A DNA stretch of 64,000 bases from assembly GCF_000969835.1 (NCBI RefSeq), contig NZ_KQ033913.1, positions 2,128,102-2,192,101 on the forward strand, read 5' to 3'. This document shows, piece after piece, positions 36,218-45,847 of this stretch (position 1 is the stretch's first letter; each line of letters begins with the position of its first letter). Below the pieces are notes generated by a model. The model worked only from the letters and a program-made list of their open reading frames with translations. It ran no database searches and was not told where the DNA came from. This stretch comes from Parabacteroides goldsteinii DSM 19448 = WAL 12034. GTDB taxonomy: Bacteria; Bacteroidota; Bacteroidia; Bacteroidales; Tannerellaceae. The position numbers and the translations under genes are program-made.

Positions 36218-36230
36218 TAAAAGAGCGAAA

Positions 36231-37253
36231 GTGGATATTCATACAGAACATATAATAGCATATCTTGAAGGACGTTTATCTAAAGAAGAAAAGAACGCTT
36301 TCGAGCAACAGCTACAATCCTCCCCCGACTTCAAAAAGGAAGTAGATGATATTCGTTTTATCTGGGAAACTACGGTAGAACTTAAACTGCATAAGCAAAT
36401 AAACACCCGGCAGAACTGGGAAAAAGTCTCAAGACAAATCGCTATTGATAAGTACAAAAAGAAAATCCTAAGTTTTATCCGGACTTCAGCAGCAGTACTG
36501 CTGATCCCTGTTCTGATCGCGACCTATTCCCTGTTCAATACGCTGAAGGATTGGAACAACCTGCCGGTAGAACAAGTGGAATTGACAACGGCCTATGGTT
36601 TGATTTCCAAAATCACCCTTCCCGACGGATCCGAGGTATGGCTAAACTCCGGTTCCTCCATCTCCTACCCCAAACGTTTTACTGACAACAAAAGAAATAT
36701 ACAACTGACGGGGGAAGCATATTTTAAAGTAACTTCTGATAAATCGAACCGCTTCGATGTATTAACGCCCAATGGATTGAAAGTCAGTGCATACGGCACG
36801 GAATTCAATGTTAAGGCATATGAAGATGAAGATAAAATAGAGGCTACTTTAGCAAAAGGGCATATTGAAGTCACAGAAATAGGCCAGCCGGTTTCCAGGA
36901 CTTTACGTCCGGGAGAACAGGTCGTATATTATAAAAATACCAGTAGAATGGAAGTTGACAAAGTTAATCTGGCTGTCGAAACTTCATGGAAAGACGGAAA
37001 AATGATATTCAGACGAGCTAACATGAATGAAATCGTACAACGACTCGCTCGCCATTTCAATGTCGATATCAAACTGGAAGGTGAAGAATTGTATGACTAT
37101 AACTATTCTGCTACTTTTACCACAGAGACACTAAGTGAAGTTTTACTCCTACTGGAAAAAACAGCGCCTATAAAATGTACAGTGATAGAACCTAAACAAA
37201 CAGATGATTTCACTTATTCACGACGCACTGTTATCATAAAAACGATAAAGTAA
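36231..37253 (+). CDS. FecR-family anti-sigma factor
   Basis: 340 residues. It spans the inner membrane and relays the signal from the SusC N-terminal domain to the ECF sigma factor. Cytoplasmic part about residues 1-80, one membrane helix about 84-104 (SAAVLLIPVLIATYSLF), FecR domain about 120-225 (ITLPDGSEVWLNSGSSISYP), and a C-terminal DUF4974 domain (MIFRRANMNEIVQRLARHFN). The start is GTG at 36231, 65 bases past the sigma stop, behind its own ECF-type box. Confidence 0.92.
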   Translation: MDIHTEHIIAYLEGRLSKEEKNAFEQQLQSSPDFKKEVDDIRFIWETTVELKLHKQINTRQNWEKVSRQIAIDKYKKKILSFIRTSAAVLLIPVLIATYSLFNTLKDWNNLPVEQVELTTAYGLISKITLPDGSEVWLNSGSSISYPKRFTDNKRNIQLTGEAYFKVTSDKSNRFDVLTPNGLKVSAYGTEFNVKAYEDEDKIEATLAKGHIEVTEIGQPVSRTLRPGEQVVYYKNTSRMEVDKVNLAVETSWKDGKMIFRRANMNEIVQRLARHFNVDIKLEGEELYDYNYSATFTTETLSEVLLLLEKTAPIKCTVIEPKQTDDFTYSRRTVIIKTIK

Positions 37254-37290
37254 CACACACCATCAAAGAAAAAAGAAAAAAAGTGGATTT

Positions 37291-37325
37291 TAACATAGGG
37301 TGTTTGCCCACACGTCACGTCTAAT
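37291..37325 (+). promoter_or_regulatory. Candidate ECF-type promoter before susC
   Basis: TTAACATAGGGTGT plus ACGTCTAAT, nearly identical to the boxes at 36180-36217, with 1 bp more between the boxes. It leaves a leader of about 200 bases before susC. Confidence 0.5.
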
Positions 37326-37527
37326 ATAAAAATAAAAACAAATGTTATAAATGTTAACTTAAAAGAAGTATTATATGAGAACAGACACTTAAAGAAAAAG
37401 CAGGAAAACGCTGGTTACATTTTCCTGCTTCAATCAAACAAATTACCAATCCGAAAATCTCACCTGACGAATGGTAATCCCCAATTAAGTTATTTTCAAA
37501 CCTAATTAAATTTGATAATGTGAAATT

Positions 37528-40500
37528 ATGAAAAATTTATCAAACCTAGAAGGTTTTAAGTCTAATTTTGACTTATTACCAAAAATTCCAATGCGTATGA
37601 AACTCGCTGCATTCTGTTTAACCTGCTTTTTAAGTACGGCAAGTGCAGGCACCTTGTACTCACAATCTGCCCGAATTTCTTTAGACATGAGGAATGCTTC
37701 TGTTGAACAAGTTTTACAGGAAATTGAAGAAAGTTCCGAATTTTACTTCATGTACAACAGCAAGCTCGTTAATGTTGACCGCAAAGTAAACATCAAAGTC
37801 AAAGACAAGTCTATTGAAACTATCTTAAATGAAATTTGCAAAGCTGCAAACATTGAGTATAGTGTAAATGACAAGCAAATCATCCTGCGCCCGAAAGGAA
37901 TGGATGCAAATGCTACTCAGCAAAAAACAAAAACCATCAAAGGTATTGTCAATGATCAGTTAGGTCCTATTACCGGAGCAAACGTTTCTGTAAACGGTAC
38001 TACTATCGGTACAATCACCGACATGGATGGTCGTTTCACTTTGGAGGTTCCGGAAAATGCGACATTACAAGTATCTTTTATCGGTTACCTGACTCAAAAT
38101 GTAAAAGTGGAGGGACAAACCGATTTTACAATCTCCATGAAAGAAGATACACAAAAATTGGATGAAGTGGTTGTTATCGGCTACGGTACACAAAAGAAAA
38201 TGAACCTGACAGGATCGGTAGCTACAATCTCTGCTGAAAACATTGCAACTATTCCGGTTTCCAATATTTCCAATGCGATGGCCGGACGTATGCCGGGTAT
38301 CTTCTCTTACAATAAATCCGGTATGCCCGGTATATCTTCCCCGATCACCATCCGTGGTGTCAATACTCCAAATAATACAAATCCGACTTATGTAATCGAC
38401 GGTGTTGTTCGTGAAAAAGCCGACTTCGATGCGTTAGATCCGAATACAATCGAAAACATCTCCGTACTGAAAGATGCTGCCTCGGCTGCCGTTTATGGTT
38501 CGCGTGCAGCAAATGGTGTGATTGTTGTTTCAACAAGACGCGGTAAGAATCAGAAACCACAGTTCAGCTACTCCGGATTGTTCGGTACTGATCGTCCTAC
38601 CCGTACCCCTGAAGTAATGAACGCTTATGACAGGACTGTTTATCTGAACAATCAGTTTATGTATAACGGAGTTCCGGAAACAGACTCACGTTATTATACA
38701 GCTGACGAACAGGAATATTTTAAGACACACAGTACCGATTGGTTCGACCTGGCCTGGAAAAATCCGTTCACAACACAACATAACCTGAGCGTTAACGGTG
38801 GTAGCGAACGTATCAACTATTACATGTCGGTAGGTTACTACAACCAGACCGGTACCTTCGACAATCTGGACTTCAAACGCTATAGTTTCCGTTCAAACGT
38901 AGACGCCAAAGTGGCGGATAACTTCACAATCGGATTGGATGTAGACGGTAATATGAGCGACCAGCGCACGCCTTACTGGCCTCACGACTCGGACAAAGAT
39001 CTGATGAACGACATGTATCGTGCTTTATTGAATTTCCCGTCGACAGAACCGGCTTATGTAAATGGGCAACCGAATGCGACTATCTATAACTGGAACATTC
39101 TGGAAGCGATCAAAAACGGCCATGTATCAAAAAAACATAATACATTGAACACGAAACTGAGTGCCAAATGGGATATTCCATGGGTAGAAGGTTTGACAGC
39201 CAATGCCATGTTCAACTACCGCCGATATTATGAAAACGAAAAACAGGCAGGAAAGAAATATACATTATATATACATGAGACTTCAGGCGGACACAATCAT
39301 ATCATCCGCGACGATGCTCCGGTTGTCGGAACACGTACCCGAACCGAAAACGGTAATTTCGTCAGAAAAGATTTCAATGAAACCAGTGCTTATACACTGA
39401 ACCTGCAATTGAATTATAACCGTACATTCGGCAAACATGATATCGGAGCCATGTTCCTGTATGAACAATATGAAGAATTTGGAGATAAATTCTGGGCACA
39501 ACGCAAAGAACTGCTCTCTTCATCGCTGGAACAATTGTTTGCAGGCAGTGCAGACAGCCAGTGGAAAGATGCCGACGGTAACGAATCCGAAATCGGACGT
39601 ATCGGTTATGTAGGTCGTGTAAACTATGGTTTCGACAATCGTTACCTGCTGGAAGCAAACTTCCGTTATGATTCATCGGTAAAATGGATTCCCGGAAAAC
39701 GTTGGGGATTCTTCCCTTCAGTATCTGCCGGATGGCGTGTCACAGAAGAAAACTTCTTCAAATCGAATGAAAAGCTGAACTTTATCAATAACCTGAAACT
39801 TCGTGCATCATACGGTACATTGGGTAATGACGGCGGTGATGATGTTGCTTACTATCAGTATCTGAATAAATTCATCACACAAACAGATAAAATCAAGACA
39901 AATGCCGTGTTCGGTACAGGTGCCACCGGTATTCTTCCGGGTGTCTACCCTAGTTTAGGCATCACATGGGAAACAACGACAACAGCCGATGTCGGTTTCG
40001 ATTTAGGCTTGTGGAACGGTCTGTTAAGTTTGGAATTTGACTATTTCCATAAAAGAACTTCAGATATCCTGATGGACCGCGTTCGTACAATTCCGGGAAC
40101 ATTCGGGGCTGATCTTCCAAAAGAAAATTATGCAGAAATGGTAAACCAGGGTTGTGAATTCTTAGTACGCCACGATAATAAAATCGGTAATTTCACATAC
40201 TATGTATCGGGGAACTTCTCTTTCGCACGTAACCATTATACAAAGATCGATGAATCTGCAAATGCTTACGAATGGGAAATCAAGACAGGCCGTCCTATCA
40301 AATTTATTACCGGTTATCTGGCTGACGGCATTGCCCGTACAGATGCAGACCTGATTGGTTTACCTCAATATAACGGTGGATTCGACTGGTCGAAAGGAGA
40401 TATTATTCTAAAAGATATACACGGAGCAGGTGGCGTAGGTGGTCCCGACGGTGTTGTTGACGGAAATGATAAAGCTGTCCTTTCCTTATACAGCAAAGAT

Positions 40501-40971
40501 CCGGAAATCATTTATGGTATGAGCCTTGGAGGTGAATGGAAAGGTATTGACTTCACAGCCTTTTTCCAGGGGGTAGGCCACCGTGCAATCATGTTCCCGA
40601 ACCGGGGTGATACATGGACTGAACAGACTGTTTTAAATATCTGGTCTGATGCTTACTCTCCCGATAATATCGATGGTAAATATCCGCGTGTCGGAGGTAC
40701 AGGATCAAAAGGAGCCAACGGCCAGGAATCTTCCTTCTGGTTGATGAACGGTAATTATTTCCGTTGTAAGAATATTGAAATCGGCTATACACTGCCAAAA
40801 CAGTGGTTAGGTACAATCGGCGTAGACCGTTGTCGCGTTTATGTCTCAGGAACTAACCTGTTCGTCTTTGACCACATTGGTATCTACGACCCGGAAAACA
40901 GTGGTGACCGTGGTGCTTACCAATATCCGCTGACAAAGAGTTTCAACTTTGGAATTAATGTAAGTTTCTAA
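37528..40971 (+). CDS. SusC/RagA-type TonB-dependent transporter with STN signalling domain
   Basis: 1147 residues. Outer-membrane beta-barrel that imports oligosaccharides with its SusD lid. After an N-terminal signal (about residues 22-45) comes an STN domain (about 50-125, DMRNASVEQVLQEIEESSEF), which contacts the FecR protein and marks transporters that signal to ECF sigma factors. A carboxypeptidase-like domain follows (KGIVNDQLGPITGANVSVNG), then the plug (KLDEVVVIGYGTQKKMNLTG) and barrel ending in NFGINVSF. The substrate is not readable from sequence. It is probably a host glycan, from the neighbouring GH89, sulfatase and GH109-like genes. Confidence 0.95.
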   Translation: MKNLSNLEGFKSNFDLLPKIPMRMKLAAFCLTCFLSTASAGTLYSQSARISLDMRNASVEQVLQEIEESSEFYFMYNSKLVNVDRKVNIKVKDKSIETILNEICKAANIEYSVNDKQIILRPKGMDANATQQKTKTIKGIVNDQLGPITGANVSVNGTTIGTITDMDGRFTLEVPENATLQVSFIGYLTQNVKVEGQTDFTISMKEDTQKLDEVVVIGYGTQKKMNLTGSVATISAENIATIPVSNISNAMAGRMPGIFSYNKSGMPGISSPITIRGVNTPNNTNPTYVIDGVVREKADFDALDPNTIENISVLKDAASAAVYGSRAANGVIVVSTRRGKNQKPQFSYSGLFGTDRPTRTPEVMNAYDRTVYLNNQFMYNGVPETDSRYYTADEQEYFKTHSTDWFDLAWKNPFTTQHNLSVNGGSERINYYMSVGYYNQTGTFDNLDFKRYSFRSNVDAKVADNFTIGLDVDGNMSDQRTPYWPHDSDKDLMNDMYRALLNFPSTEPAYVNGQPNATIYNWNILEAIKNGHVSKKHNTLNTKLSAKWDIPWVEGLTANAMFNYRRYYENEKQAGKKYTLYIHETSGGHNHIIRDDAPVVGTRTRTENGNFVRKDFNETSAYTLNLQLNYNRTFGKHDIGAMFLYEQYEEFGDKFWAQRKELLSSSLEQLFAGSADSQWKDADGNESEIGRIGYVGRVNYGFDNRYLLEANFRYDSSVKWIPGKRWGFFPSVSAGWRVTEENFFKSNEKLNFINNLKLRASYGTLGNDGGDDVAYYQYLNKFITQTDKIKTNAVFGTGATGILPGVYPSLGITWETTTTADVGFDLGLWNGLLSLEFDYFHKRTSDILMDRVRTIPGTFGADLPKENYAEMVNQGCEFLVRHDNKIGNFTYYVSGNFSFARNHYTKIDESANAYEWEIKTGRPIKFITGYLADGIARTDADLIGLPQYNGGFDWSKGDIILKDIHGAGGVGGPDGVVDGNDKAVLSLYSKDPEIIYGMSLGGEWKGIDFTAFFQGVGHRAIMFPNRGDTWTEQTVLNIWSDAYSPDNIDGKYPRVGGTGSKGANGQESSFWLMNGNYFRCKNIEIGYTLPKQWLGTIGVDRCRVYVSGTNLFVFDHIGIYDPENSGDRGAYQYPLTKSFNFGINVSF

Positions 40972-40989
40972 CAATTTGAGTAATTCGAT

Positions 40990-42684
40990 ATGAAAAAGAT
41001 ATTTATTACATGCGCAGCTATTCTGGCATTTTTCTCTTCTTGTTCCAGCATATTGGATAAGGAAGATCTGAGCTCCATCTCAGAAGAACAGGTCTGGGTT
41101 GACGAAACTCTGACTACCGCTTTCCTGAACGCATTGTATGTTTCCATCCCGAGCTGGGATACAACAGTGGCAGATGCAAGTGATGAAGCAACAGGTGGCG
41201 GAGGTTGGATAGACGGAACAACTACACCTGATAACATGAGCGATACAAAAGACTCAGCTCCTACTTGGTACTGGCCTTACAAGGATATTCGTAACTGTAA
41301 CATTTTCATCCAAAATGCACAGAATACAGATCTTTGTACAATCGATCGCGATCTGGCTGACCGTTTAACTTACGAAGCCCGCTTCATCCGCGCTTATCTG
41401 TATTTTGAAATGGTAAAACGCTACGGCGGTGTTCCACTAATTACAGTTCCGCAGGAACTGACAGACGACCTGTTTGTAAAACGTACATCTACCAAAGATT
41501 GTTTCGATTTTATTATCAACGAATTAAAAGCATGTGTAGAAGGTCTGCCGGCCTCTTTCTCCGGTGACAATCTGGGACGTGTGACTAAAGGTGCTGCCAA
41601 AGCATTCCTCGGTCGTGTCTTGTTATTCCGTGCCAGTCCTCAATTCAATCCAAGCAACAATGCCGAACATTGGCAGACAGCTTATAATTACAATAAAGAA
41701 ACACTCGACTATCTGATTGGTCAGGGACATGCTCTTTACAGTGATTATGGCAAACTGTTCCTGGAAGAAATGAATCAGGAAGTGATCTTCGCCATCCGTT
41801 ACGAAAACCCGACACGCACTCATACCAGAGATGCAAAATGTCGTCCGATCACATTCTCTATGAATAATACAGGCGGAAATCATCCGACACAGGAAGTGAT
41901 CGACCGTTTCCCTACTGTCGACGGAAAAACATATACTTATGCCGACTGGAAAAAGGATGGCAAAAATGACATCTTCACCTTATGGCAGAACCGCGACAAA
42001 CGCTTCTATGCAACAGTCGTATATCAAGGCGTTACCTATTTCAATACAGTTATGGAACTGAATGAAAATGCACAAAACGATTATGCATATGGTAAAAACA
42101 TGGGATCCAGAACTGGATATTATTCAAAGAAAGGCATTGATGAAAGCATTTCTATTTCCGATTGCCAGAAATCCGGAACAGACTATATCGACATCCGCTT
42201 GGCAGAAGTCATGCTGAATTATGCTGAAGCAGCTGTTGAAGTAGGTAAGCAGGGCGAAGCATTCGAAATACTGAAACAAATCCGTGAACGTGCAGGTATT
42301 AATGAAACAAGTTCCGATCCTGAACTGAAAGGCAAAGTGTACGGACTGAATCCGAACATGAACCAAAGTGAAATGCGCGAAGCTGTCCGCGAAGAACGCT
42401 TCATCGAGTTATTGTTCGAACAGAAACGTATGTGGGACTTACGCCGTTGGATGATCTACGACAAACTTATGGTCGGTCAGGAAAAACGTCACGCACTGGT
42501 GATGAATAAACAAACTGACGGGACATATACTACTTATTTGTTCGACCGTGACAATACGCCAATGATCGCAAAACAAAATATGTACTTCCTGCCAATAAAA
42601 CGCAGCGAATTAAGCAACAACCCTAACCTGGAACAAACAAAAGGTTGGGAAAATGGTACATTCGATCCGCAGGCAGGACTGTAA
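40990..42684 (+). CDS. SusD/RagB-type surface glycan-binding lipoprotein
   Basis: 564 residues. It forms the lid of the SusC transporter and binds the glycan. A lipobox is visible (ILAFFSSCSS, Cys about residue 18). The SusD helical core is marked by ARFIRAYLYFEMVKRYGGVP and the RagB segment RLAEVMLNYAEAAVEVGKQGEA, with late EERFIELLFEQKRMWDLRRW. It begins 18 bases after susC. The unit ends with a strong terminator and carries no glycoside hydrolase downstream. Confidence 0.95.
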   Translation: MKKIFITCAAILAFFSSCSSILDKEDLSSISEEQVWVDETLTTAFLNALYVSIPSWDTTVADASDEATGGGGWIDGTTTPDNMSDTKDSAPTWYWPYKDIRNCNIFIQNAQNTDLCTIDRDLADRLTYEARFIRAYLYFEMVKRYGGVPLITVPQELTDDLFVKRTSTKDCFDFIINELKACVEGLPASFSGDNLGRVTKGAAKAFLGRVLLFRASPQFNPSNNAEHWQTAYNYNKETLDYLIGQGHALYSDYGKLFLEEMNQEVIFAIRYENPTRTHTRDAKCRPITFSMNNTGGNHPTQEVIDRFPTVDGKTYTYADWKKDGKNDIFTLWQNRDKRFYATVVYQGVTYFNTVMELNENAQNDYAYGKNMGSRTGYYSKKGIDESISISDCQKSGTDYIDIRLAEVMLNYAEAAVEVGKQGEAFEILKQIRERAGINETSSDPELKGKVYGLNPNMNQSEMREAVREERFIELLFEQKRMWDLRRWMIYDKLMVGQEKRHALVMNKQTDGTYTTYLFDRDNTPMIAKQNMYFLPIKRSELSNNPNLEQTKGWENGTFDPQAGL

Positions 42685-42720
42685 TAGAAAATAATAGACC
42701 ACATCTGCGTGGCATTTTAC

Positions 42721-42777
42721 AAAAAGACGGCATTCCCCTCGAATTACTGACAATTCGTACGGAATGCCGTCCTTTTT
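42721..42777 (+). terminator. Strong terminator after susD
   Basis: AAAAAGACGGCATTCC (42721-42736) pairs with GGAATGCCGTC (42761-42771), with an inner CGAATT/AATTCG stem, followed by CTTTTTA. Confidence 0.85.
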
Positions 42778-43001
42778 ATGCCCTTCTATGAACATAAAGA
42801 CACAACCAAACCCGCCAACAAGAGTTGCTTTAACGATATTTCAACAACTTTTCACTTACAGCAACTTACAATACCCACGGATTATTTGTTATACAGTTAC
42901 GAATTATTACGTAAAACCGCTTTATTGAATCAAATTATCACACAATAGAGAATTAAAGGACATTTGGATACATTTAATGATTATAATATATCAAAACGTC
43001 G

Positions 43002-43009
43002 TATATTTG
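43002..43009 (+). promoter_or_regulatory. -7 promoter element of dapF
   Basis: TATATTTG, 48 bases before the chosen dapF ATG (43058) and downstream of the furthest upstream in-frame ATG (42977), which it therefore rules out. Confidence 0.5.
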
Positions 43010-43057
43010 TATCGTAATAAAACAAAAGGAAACAAGAATAGGAGTAAAACAAATAAA

Positions 43058-43870
43058 ATGACAAATCCAGTTAGATTCACAAAGATGCACGGAGCCGGTA
43101 ACGACTATATATACGTAAACACGATGGCTTATCCCCTGGAAAACCCGGAAAAGCAAGCTGTCAGGTGGAGCGCTCTCCATACAGGCATCGGGTCGGATGG
43201 ATTAGTCCTGATAGGTTCATCTGAAAAAGCCGATTTCAGCATGCGGATATTCAATGCAGACGGTTCCGAGGCCATGATGTGCGGAAACGCTTCCCGCTGC
43301 ATCGGCAAATATGTATATGATGCAGGACTGACCGATAAAAAGACAGTCACCCTCGAAACATTATCCGGCATTAAAGAACTTCAGCTGATCGTTTCGGATG
43401 ATGATACCGTCAGTGAAGTAACAGTCGATATGGGAACACCCGAAATCGGCGAATCGGCCCTCGAACTGGAAGTCGGCGGACAGGTTTACATCGGAACCGC
43501 CGTGTCGATGGGCAACCCTCACCTGGTTATTTTTGTTAATGATATAAACGATATCGACTTACCGGCTATCGGACCTAAGCTGGAAACACACGCCTTCTTC
43601 CCCGACCGGACCAATGTTGAGTTTGTAGAGGTTTTAAAAGACGATGAAGTCCGGATGCGGGTATGGGAACGGGGTTCGGGCATCACCCAGGCTTGCGGAA
43701 CAGGAGCTTGTGCTACAGTTGTAGCCGGTGTCGTATGCGGTAAAACGAAACGAAAAACAAAAGTATTCATGGACGGCGGCCCACTCACCATCCACTGGGA
43801 CGAAAACTCAGGAAAGGTCTATATGACCGGAGGAGCAGTCACCGTATTTGAAGGAATAATAGAGAAATAA
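43058..43870 (+). CDS. dapF: Diaminopimelate epimerase
   Basis: 270 residues. It converts LL- to meso-diaminopimelate for lysine and peptidoglycan. The N-terminal [14 protein letters not shown], the two catalytic Cys in [12 protein letters not shown] and [10 protein letters not shown], and the substrate loop GMGNPH-like [11 protein letters not shown] are complete. Start chosen at ATG 43058 (MTNPVRF), downstream of the promoter. The gene is 65 bases before dapL and probably co-transcribed with it. Confidence 0.96.
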   Translation: MTNPVRFTKMHGAGNDYIYVNTMAYPLENPEKQAVRWSALHTGIGSDGLVLIGSSEKADFSMRIFNADGSEAMMCGNASRCIGKYVYDAGLTDKKTVTLETLSGIKELQLIVSDDDTVSEVTVDMGTPEIGESALELEVGGQVYIGTAVSMGNPHLVIFVNDINDIDLPAIGPKLETHAFFPDRTNVEFVEVLKDDEVRMRVWERGSGITQACGTGACATVVAGVVCGKTKRKTKVFMDGGPLTIHWDENSGKVYMTGGAVTVFEGIIEK

Positions 43871-43935
43871 CACAAAAAGCAAAACAAAGGGCCGACAACC
43901 CCGACAAGACAACAACATAAAACAATTGAACGAAT

Positions 43936-45162
43936 ATGGCACTGATTAATGAACATTTCCTGAAACTGCAAAGCAGTTACCTGTTTTCCGACATCGCGAA
44001 AAAGGTAAACAGTTTCAAAGTGACACACCCTAAAGACAAAATAATCCGCATGGGAATCGGTGATGTAACACAGCCCCTGGCACCTGCCGTCATCGAAGCC
44101 ATGCATAAGGCAGTGGATGATTTGGCTTCTACAGAGAATTTCCACGGTTACGGCCCCGAACAGGGATACAGCTTCCTGATCGACGCAATCATCAAGAATG
44201 ATTATGCCAGCCGCGGCGTATTCCTGGAGCCGGGAGAGGTCTTCGTCAGCGACGGTGCCAAAAGCGATTGCGGAAATATCGGCGATATTCTCCGCCACGA
44301 CAACAGTATCGGGGTACTCGATCCGGTCTACCCCGTTTACATAGACTCCAACGTCATGAGCGGACGCACCGGAGTATTGGAAGACGGCAAATGGAGCGAT
44401 GTTGTTTACATCCCCTGCACGGAAGCAAACAACTTCACGCCCGAACTGCCGGCCCGCAGGGTGGACATACTCTACCTCTGTTACCCGAACAATCCGACGG
44501 GAACAACCCTGACGAAAGACGAGTTGAAGAAATGGGTAAACTATGCATTGGCAAACGACGTCCTGATTATGTACGACTCGGCTTACGAAGCCTACATCCA
44601 GGACCCGAACATCCCCCACTCGATCTACGAAATCAAAGGGGCGAAGAAAGTAGCCATCGAATTCCGCAGTTTCTCGAAGACAGCGGGTTTCACCGGAGTA
44701 CGCTGCGGATACACGGTTGTCCCGAAAGAACTGAACGGCTTCACGCTGGGAGGCGAACGGGTACAGTTGAACAAACTGTGGAACCGCCGGCAGACGACCA
44801 AATTCAACGGAACCAGCTACATCACCCAGCGGGGTGCCGAAGCGGTTTACTCTCCGGAAGGCAAAGAACAGGTAAAGGCTACGATTCATTACTATATGAC
44901 CAACGCACGGATTATGAGAGAAGCCCTTCTGGGTTGCGGCTTGAAGGTGTATGGCGGCGAAAACGCCCCTTACCTCTGGGTGAAAGCCCCGAAAGGTCTC
45001 ACCTCCTGGAAATTCTTTGATAAACTATTGTACGAAGTCAACATCGTCGGGACACCGGGCGTAGGTTTCGGTCCGAGTGGCGAAGGTTATCTAAGACTCA
45101 CCGCCTTTGGCGACAGGGACGACACTTTGGAAGCTATGGCCAGGCTGAAGAAGTGGCTCTGA
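43936..45162 (+). CDS. dapL: LL-diaminopimelate aminotransferase
   Basis: 408 residues, PLP-dependent class I/II aminotransferase. It makes LL-diaminopimelate directly from tetrahydrodipicolinate, so succinylase or acetylase steps are not needed. The start [19 protein letters not shown], motif [11 protein letters not shown], and the PLP-lysine segment [19 protein letters not shown] (Lys after FS) are typical of DapL. Paired with dapF, its product is epimerised next. No dapC, dapD or dapE is present here. Confidence 0.95.
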   Translation: MALINEHFLKLQSSYLFSDIAKKVNSFKVTHPKDKIIRMGIGDVTQPLAPAVIEAMHKAVDDLASTENFHGYGPEQGYSFLIDAIIKNDYASRGVFLEPGEVFVSDGAKSDCGNIGDILRHDNSIGVLDPVYPVYIDSNVMSGRTGVLEDGKWSDVVYIPCTEANNFTPELPARRVDILYLCYPNNPTGTTLTKDELKKWVNYALANDVLIMYDSAYEAYIQDPNIPHSIYEIKGAKKVAIEFRSFSKTAGFTGVRCGYTVVPKELNGFTLGGERVQLNKLWNRRQTTKFNGTSYITQRGAEAVYSPEGKEQVKATIHYYMTNARIMREALLGCGLKVYGGENAPYLWVKAPKGLTSWKFFDKLLYEVNIVGTPGVGFGPSGEGYLRLTAFGDRDDTLEAMARLKKWL

Positions 45163-45301
45163 AGAATTGAAAATTAAGGATTTGCAATTAGCAACTGACA
45201 ATTAAGGAGCAAACGTTTCTCCGGGCAAATAAGAACGAAGCAGGAAAGGCGCATTCTGCAACGTTACCGGCAAAGGCCTCTATTAGTAGTAAACAAAAAA
45301 A

Positions 45302-45345
45302 ATCTGCGTTCATCTGCGCCCGTCTGTGTCATCTGCGTGCTATGA
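45302..45345 (+). repeat. Copy of the dispersed repeat found in gltB
   Basis: Contains TCTGTGTCATCTGCGTGC and a preceding ATCTGCG-rich stretch, matching the right arm of the element in gltB (28135-28156) with few changes. It is a half element without the matching left arm. Confidence 0.75.
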
Positions 45346-45409
45346 GGGCACCTGGCAGAAGCAGCTACGCAATGAAGAACAAAGATTATTTAAGTATTTG
45401 ATTTAGGTT

Positions 45410-45535
45410 ATCTCATAAAAAGGACTGTATAGAGAAGTCGGCCGCTGCTTTTCGATTTTATAGAATGTTATACCGCTTGACCACACCTGACTATGGCAGG
45501 CAGCTCTATACCTCCTTTTTATCAACTATCAAAAA
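45410..45535 (+). other. Long inverted repeat before the P-II remnant
   Basis: ATAAAAAGGACTGTATAGAG (45416-45435) can pair with CTCTATACCTCCTTTTTAT (about 45501-45519), 15 to 17 bp with small internal loops. It is probably the leader of the former P-II gene; the function is unknown. Confidence 0.35.
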
Positions 45536-45544
45536 AGTAAGGTT

Positions 45545-45658
45545 ATGAAAAAGATTGAAGCTATTATTCGCAAAACCAAATTCGAAGATGTGGAAGAAGA
45601 GGGATGGTGTGAATCGCACTACTCGGACAGGGCAAGTCCCTCCCCTCGGGTACGATAG
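45545..45658 (+). pseudogene. Truncated P-II nitrogen regulator (GlnB/GlnK) remnant
   Basis: The 37-codon frame begins MKKIEAIIRKTKFEDVEEE, the highly conserved N-terminus of P-II proteins, then changes to unrelated residues (GWCESHYSDRASPSPRVR) and stops at 45656. P-II proteins are about 112 residues. The T-loop (with the Tyr) and B and C loops are absent, so it cannot act as a P-II sensor. The loss point is followed immediately by the 23-bp tandem array and then asnA. Confidence 0.7.
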
Positions 45659-45778
45659 TACCTCATCCGGATGAGGCTATCTACCACACCGGGATGATGC
45701 AGTTCACATCATCAGGATAAGGCGGTTCACATCATCGGGATGAGGCAGATAACCGCATCCGGGTGCGGTACCATAGGA
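45642..45778. repeat. Tandem array of 23-bp units between the P-II remnant and asnA
   Basis: Five 23-bp units start at 45664, 45687, 45710, 45733 and 45756, with a degenerate one before. Each holds a CATCCGGATG-like palindrome followed by a variable linker, for example AGTTCACAT. The array begins inside the broken P-II frame and ends 69 bases before asnA. Confidence 0.75.
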
Positions 45779-45847
45779 TACGGGAAGGGAGGCAATCCCT
45801 CTCCTCCCATACCGACAATGACAATCAACATTTTAAACTATATACAC

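Noticed and set aside
45740..45847. N-terminal 36-residue extension of AsnA
   Set aside because: It translates the tandem array and spacer. AsnA homology begins at MSLIIPKDYKQ (45848).
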